The translations under genes were made by a program, and so were the position numbers. Under the pieces are notes generated by a model. The model had not been told where the DNA came from, made no database searches, and worked only from the letters and a program-made list of their open reading frames with translations. A stretch of DNA of 64,000 bases, from positions 695,992 through 759,991 of the forward strand of contig NZ_CP101322.1 of the NCBI RefSeq assembly GCF_024300625.1, written 5' to 3'. Positions 60,514 through 64,000 of the stretch are shown here, piece after piece (position 1 is the stretch's first letter; each line of letters starts with the position of its first letter). Source of the DNA: Halovivax gelatinilyticus (GTDB taxonomy: Archaea > Halobacteriota > Halobacteria > Halobacteriales > Natrialbaceae).

Positions 60514-61818
60514 TCAGTCGTCTCGTGCGGCGAACGCGGAGAGGTTCGACTGGAGACCGGCGGCCAGTTCCGATTTGCGCCGCAATCGCGCGAGCGAGAC
60601 CGGCAACTGCGTGGCGACGGTCGAGACGGCCTCGTGGAACGTCTGGGCGGTCCCGCACTCGCCGTCGAACGCGTTTCGGACGCTCTCTCTGACCTGCCAG
60701 ACGCCGACCGGCGCCCAGTACTCGTCTGAAACCTCTCGAAGGACCAGACACTTCGCCTGTCGACCGATCGACTGGAGGTGTTCGAGCACGCCGAGCCGTG
60801 AGGCGTAGTAGGCGCCGGCGGTCTCCTCGACGTAGCCGGACCGGCCCGCGTACCCCTCGCTCGCGGCGCCCATCCAGATATTCCCGCCGGATTCCGGGTT
60901 CCAGACGCTGCCGGGGGCTTTCATCTCGACGAGTTCGAACTCCCAGGTTCCCGGCGCGAGGATCACCCAGTAGCGGTTGCCGACGTACTCGTTCATCCAG
61001 ACTTCGACCTCGTCGACGCTCGGGTTGTTCTTGATCCGCCCGCGGAGGAACTCGCCGACGGCGTCGTCGACGGCCGTGATCGACCAGCGGGTCGGGACGA
61101 GGCGACGATTTTCCGCCTTACCGAGTGCCCCAGCCGAGAGGATCGAGTTGATCTCGTAGACGTCGAACCCTCGTCGGTAGAGGTAGGCCATCGCTCCCTG
61201 GGCCTGCCAGTCGTCGTCCTCTAAGGTCTTTTCGACCTGCCGGGGGACGTGCGGATTCTCCCGCAGTTCCGCGTCGCGGGCCGTCGCGCGCGGGCCCCGG
61301 GGCGTCGCGACGTCGGTCCCCACGTCCAGGCCGAGGTCCGGTTTGCCGTCGAGACCGATCTCGATGTCGACCGGTCGGTCGGCGATCGCCACTTCGCGCT
61401 GGACGCCGACGAACCCGTCCCAGACGTCGTGTACCGACGGGGCCAGACGCGACGCCACGCTCGGGGCGTCGACGTTCGCCCGCTTGCTGGAGTTCAACAG
61501 CCCCGTGCGCCGTTGAAGCACGTCGTCGATGCCGTAGCCCTCGCGGTACCACTCGCCGCTGGTGACGTACTCGGTCGCGCGGGTCTCGTCGCCGACCGGC
61601 GAGAGCAGGCCGACGGGGACGTCGGGGTACGTCGATCGTCCGACGAAGATCGAGGGGGCGGTCGAGCCGACGATGGCGTCGCCGCTGATCGCGTCGTCGA
61701 AGCGGCGCTCGACGTCGCTCACGTAGTCGGTGATCGCGTAGGACTTCTCCTTTGCGAGCTGGCGACGTCTCGCCTCCTCGTCGGGTTCTAGGTCCTCGAT
61801 GTACTCGTCGAGGCGCAT
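60514..61818 (-). CDS. nreA: DNA repair protein NreA
   Basis: 434 residues. The archaeal NreA pattern is clear: IVGSTAPSIFVGRSTYPDV, VTSGEWYREGYGIDDVL, TGLLNSSKRANVD, VQREVAIADRPVDIEIGL, and a C-terminal half with VEVWMNEYVGNRYWVILAP. The extreme C-terminus, LQSNLSAFAARDD, has the spacing of a PCNA-interacting PIP box (Q-x-x-L-x-x-F-A), consistent with NreA binding PCNA. It acts in mitomycin-C-type damage repair in Haloferax, from memory. The N-terminal zinc finger found in other Nre proteins is not visible. Confidence 0.92.
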   Translation of the reverse strand: MRLDEYIEDLEPDEEARRRQLAKEKSYAITDYVSDVERRFDDAISGDAIVGSTAPSIFVGRSTYPDVPVGLLSPVGDETRATEYVTSGEWYREGYGIDDVLQRRTGLLNSSKRANVDAPSVASRLAPSVHDVWDGFVGVQREVAIADRPVDIEIGLDGKPDLGLDVGTDVATPRGPRATARDAELRENPHVPRQVEKTLEDDDWQAQGAMAYLYRRGFDVYEINSILSAGALGKAENRRLVPTRWSITAVDDAVGEFLRGRIKNNPSVDEVEVWMNEYVGNRYWVILAPGTWEFELVEMKAPGSVWNPESGGNIWMGAASEGYAGRSGYVEETAGAYYASRLGVLEHLQSIGRQAKCLVLREVSDEYWAPVGVWQVRESVRNAFDGECGTAQTFHEAVSTVATQLPVSLARLRRKSELAAGLQSNLSAFAARDD

Positions 61819-61964
61819 TGACGCCGGATACGTCTCGCGTGGTGTTGAATGTTGAGTTCGCGGGCCGCTAGAGTTTGCGGATCATCGAGGATGGCACGGC
61901 TCGATGCCGACGCGCGCATGTGCCCGCTCGTCACTTTAGGGCAGGTTCGGTGAAGGATTCCGTG

Positions 61965-62594
61965 ATGAACGACGTGACACGTCGAAGACTGCTCGCAGCA
62001 GGCGCATTGGGAAGCGTCGGCGTCGCGGCCGGGTGTCTGGACGGGGCCGGCCCAGCGGCCGACGATGAGACGGAACCTGACGACGCCGGCGACGATACAG
62101 ACCCGTCCGACGACGAGACGGCCGATCCGGTCACAGACGAGATCGATCACGAAGACCCGACCGGCAGCGTCGCGTTCGTCGAACCGGAAGACGGCGACAC
62201 CGTCGAGAGTCCGTTTACGGTCGAACTCGAAGTCACCGATTTCGACCTCGTCGCGACGGGAGACAACGGCGAACTGGCGGACGACACGGGCCATCACCAC
62301 ATCCTGATCGATCGCGAGCCAGTTGACCCGGGTGAACCCATCACGGATGGTCCCGGCTACCTGCACCTAGATGGCGGCGAAGAAGAGATGGAACTCGACC
62401 TCTCCGAAGGCGAGTACACCCTCATCGCCCAACCCGGAGACAGCGCCCACGTCGCGTTCGACATGACCGACGAGATCGCTATCAGCGTCGAGAACGGAAA
62501 CGGTGAACACGACCCCGACGACGAGGGTGCGTTCCCCGTCGACGATGCTGATGACGCTGCCGACGATGGAGACGACGACACCGATGACGAATAG
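61965..62594 (+). CDS. Tat lipoprotein with DUF4399 domain
   Basis: 209 residues from the ATG at 61965, 29 bases after a TATA-like CACTTTAGG. The leader TRRRLLAAGALGSVGVAAGC has the twin arginine and a lipobox Cys (about residue 25). An acidic spacer follows. The domain (about 65-180) has SVAFVEPEDGDTVESPF, DTGHHHILID and MELDLSEGEYTLI, the DUF4399 signature with a His-rich loop that may bind metal. The tail is a low-complexity Asp/Ala run. Function unknown; the histidine cluster suggests copper or zinc binding outside the cell. Confidence 0.85.
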   Translation: MNDVTRRRLLAAGALGSVGVAAGCLDGAGPAADDETEPDDAGDDTDPSDDETADPVTDEIDHEDPTGSVAFVEPEDGDTVESPFTVELEVTDFDLVATGDNGELADDTGHHHILIDREPVDPGEPITDGPGYLHLDGGEEEMELDLSEGEYTLIAQPGDSAHVAFDMTDEIAISVENGNGEHDPDDEGAFPVDDADDAADDGDDDTDDE

Positions 62595-62810
62595 ACGCCG
62601 ACCGACTATGAAAACGACGAGACGGACGGCAGTTGAAACGACGGCCGATGGCGCGCTCGGCTCGGACTGAACCGATACCGCGTGACGTCACTGGCTGGCG
62701 TCGGTGGTGAACCGTAAACTATCGAGACGGTGGGGCCGGGCGGAGAAAGCGATCTGTCGAACGCGCCGACGAACCGTCCACACCGTCGTCGGCGACCGAC
62801 TCGCGGCTGT

Positions 62811-63779
62811 TTAGCCGTGGATTCCCATCGCTTCGATCTGTTCTTGGTAGCGGTTCCGAATGGTCACTTCGGTGACCTGCGCGACGTCGGCGACTTCCCG
62901 CTGGGTCTTCTTTTCGTTACAGAGCAGCGACGCGGCGTAGATGGCCGCGGCGGCGTAGCCGGTGGGGGATTTACCCGAGAGCAGGCCCTCTTCGGCGGTC
63001 TTTTCGATGATTTCGTTAGCCTTGGTCTGGACCTCTTCGGAGAGTTCGAGTTCGGAGCAAAAGCGGGGGACGTACTTCTTCGGGTCGACGGGTTTCATCT
63101 CGAGGCCGAGTTCCTGGGAGATGTAGCGATACGTTCTGCCGATCTCCTTTCGCTCGACCCGCGAGACCTCGGAGATCTCTTCTAAGCTGCGCGGAATGCC
63201 CTCCTTCCGGCAGGCGGCGTAGAGTGCGGAGGTCGAAACGCCCTCGATCGACCGCCCACGGATGAGATCCTCTTTGAGCGCGCGACGATAGATGACCGAC
63301 GCGACCTCGCGAACCGAGCGGGGAACACCCAGCGCAGAGGCCATTCGGTCGATTTCCGATAGCGCGAACTGAAGGTTTCGCTCGCCGGCGTCTTTCGTTC
63401 GAATGCGCTCTTGCCACTTGCGCAGTCGGTGCATCTGGCTGCGCTTTTTCGACGAGATAGAGCGACCGTAGGCGTCTTTGTCCTTCCAGTCGATCGTCGT
63501 CGTCAGCCCCTTATCGTGCATCGTCTGGGTGGTCGGCGCACCCACGCGGGATTTCTCCTGGCGCTCCTGGTGGTTGAACGCTCGCCACTCGGGGCCCGGA
63601 TCGATCTTTTCTTCCTCCACAACGAGTCCGCAGTCCTCACAGATTAGTTCTCCTCGGTCGGAATCTTTTACCAGGTTATCGGATTCACACTCCGGACAGG
63701 CTCGTACCCCCTCTTGTTCATCGTCCTCGACCTCGACCGTCTCGCGCGTGCGCTCCCGCTGGCGGGTGGACCGTGTCAT
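62811..63779 (-). CDS. tfb: Transcription initiation factor TFB
   Basis: 322 residues. Zinc ribbon [13 protein letters not shown] and [11 protein letters not shown] (about residues 27-54), linker [19 protein letters not shown], then two cyclin repeats. Compared with the first TFB at 20.1 kb it keeps more of the canonical acidic linker ([13 protein letters not shown]) and [22 protein letters not shown]-like GGTTTATATG (about 63807-63817) lies some 32 bases before the ATG. It is probably a housekeeping TFB because it neighbours the probable rnhA, a conserved pairing from memory. Confidence 0.95.
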   Translation of the reverse strand: MTRSTRQRERTRETVEVEDDEQEGVRACPECESDNLVKDSDRGELICEDCGLVVEEEKIDPGPEWRAFNHQERQEKSRVGAPTTQTMHDKGLTTTIDWKDKDAYGRSISSKKRSQMHRLRKWQERIRTKDAGERNLQFALSEIDRMASALGVPRSVREVASVIYRRALKEDLIRGRSIEGVSTSALYAACRKEGIPRSLEEISEVSRVERKEIGRTYRYISQELGLEMKPVDPKKYVPRFCSELELSEEVQTKANEIIEKTAEEGLLSGKSPTGYAAAAIYAASLLCNEKKTQREVADVAQVTEVTIRNRYQEQIEAMGIHG

Positions 63780-63939
63780 CGCACTTTTATAGTAGTATCT
63801 TTACCACATATAAACCTTTTGTTCGGTGCGTGGTCGTGATCCCGGATTTCGACGCTTGCTGGTATTTTGTGGCCGAATACGCCTGAAATTCAGCGAGAAA
63901 CCAGAAAGGTTTTATCCCCGATTCCACTCCAGTGGATCG

Positions 63940-64000
63940 ATGCCGGTCATCGAGTGTGACGTCGACGACGCGCGCGAGCGCCTTGAATCCGCTGGTGTGA
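63940..64000 (+). CDS. rnhA: Start of a probable ribonuclease HI gene, partial
   Basis: An ATG at 63940, 27 bases after a TATA-like AGGTTTTATCC (63907-63917), opens PVIECDVDDARERLESAGV up to the window edge. This resembles the N-terminal extension of haloarchaeal RNase HI proteins, often encoded beside a TFB gene. Only 20 codons are visible, so the assignment is tentative. Confidence 0.4.
   Translation, partial: MPVIECDVDDARERLESAGV

Overview
The window is a piece of a haloarchaeal (class Halobacteria) chromosome. The support is high GC, strongly acidic proteins, two TFB genes, archaeal LonB, SecE/Spt5, NreA, the archaeal aromatic pathway enzyme AroB', Tat-type lipoproteins, many families found mainly in haloarchaea, and a TATA-like box about 26-32 bases before most start codons (leaderless transcripts). 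No rRNA, CRISPR array, intein or replication origin was seen. Family names are from memory of sequence patterns; no search was run.

Layout. 1-4.6 kb: end of a secreted-type protein, a glycosyltransferase, a methyltransferase and a fused folate enzyme (FolC-FolP). 4.6-9.5 kb: AT-richer accessory segment with an orphan VapB-like antitoxin, two membrane proteins and a large protein with a halocin C8-like cysteine-rich C-terminus, whose Tat leader lies in a different reading frame. 9.5-26.6 kb: carB, a multi-domain histidine kinase with a degenerate receiver, haloarchaeal small proteins, a TFB, aroD, aroB', a HAD phosphatase, a SprT-like protein and a purine nucleoside permease. 26.7-28.7 kb: AT-rich decayed element with an ABC ATPase stump, an IS6-type transposase pseudogene, a small membrane protein and a bacteriocin-like ORF. 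It replaces the 3' part of the 2-amino-3,7-dideoxy-D-threo-hept-6-ulosonate (ADH) synthase gene, whose remaining 5' part carries two frameshifts.

28.7-32.1 kb: trpCBA, start/stop overlapped, behind a promoter with TGTACA-like boxes. 32.2-47.7 kb: MGMT-like protein, CPBP protease, LonB, NMN adenylyltransferase, Nudix, tRNA-Leu(GAG) with a partial copy of itself nearby, MBF1, AlaX-type editing protein, secE-spt5, PHP protein, PolX, AN1-rhomboid and endonuclease V. 47.8-64 kb: a winged-helix regulator with a palindromic operator candidate, SDR, glycerate kinase, a Get3/ArsA-type ATPase with Gly-Phe repeats, aminotransferase, CinA domain protein, several membrane proteins, NreA, a DUF4399 lipoprotein, a second TFB and the start of a probable rnhA.

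Two themes stand out. First, the archaeal route to aromatic amino acids is represented by aroB', aroD and trpCBA, but its first committed enzyme (ADH synthase) is broken here, so another copy must exist elsewhere or the cell depends on supply. Second, two unrelated bacteriocin-like loci (6.8-8.9 kb and 27.8-28.7 kb) sit in the two AT-rich accessory patches; each has small or large membrane proteins next to it that could be immunity or export factors.
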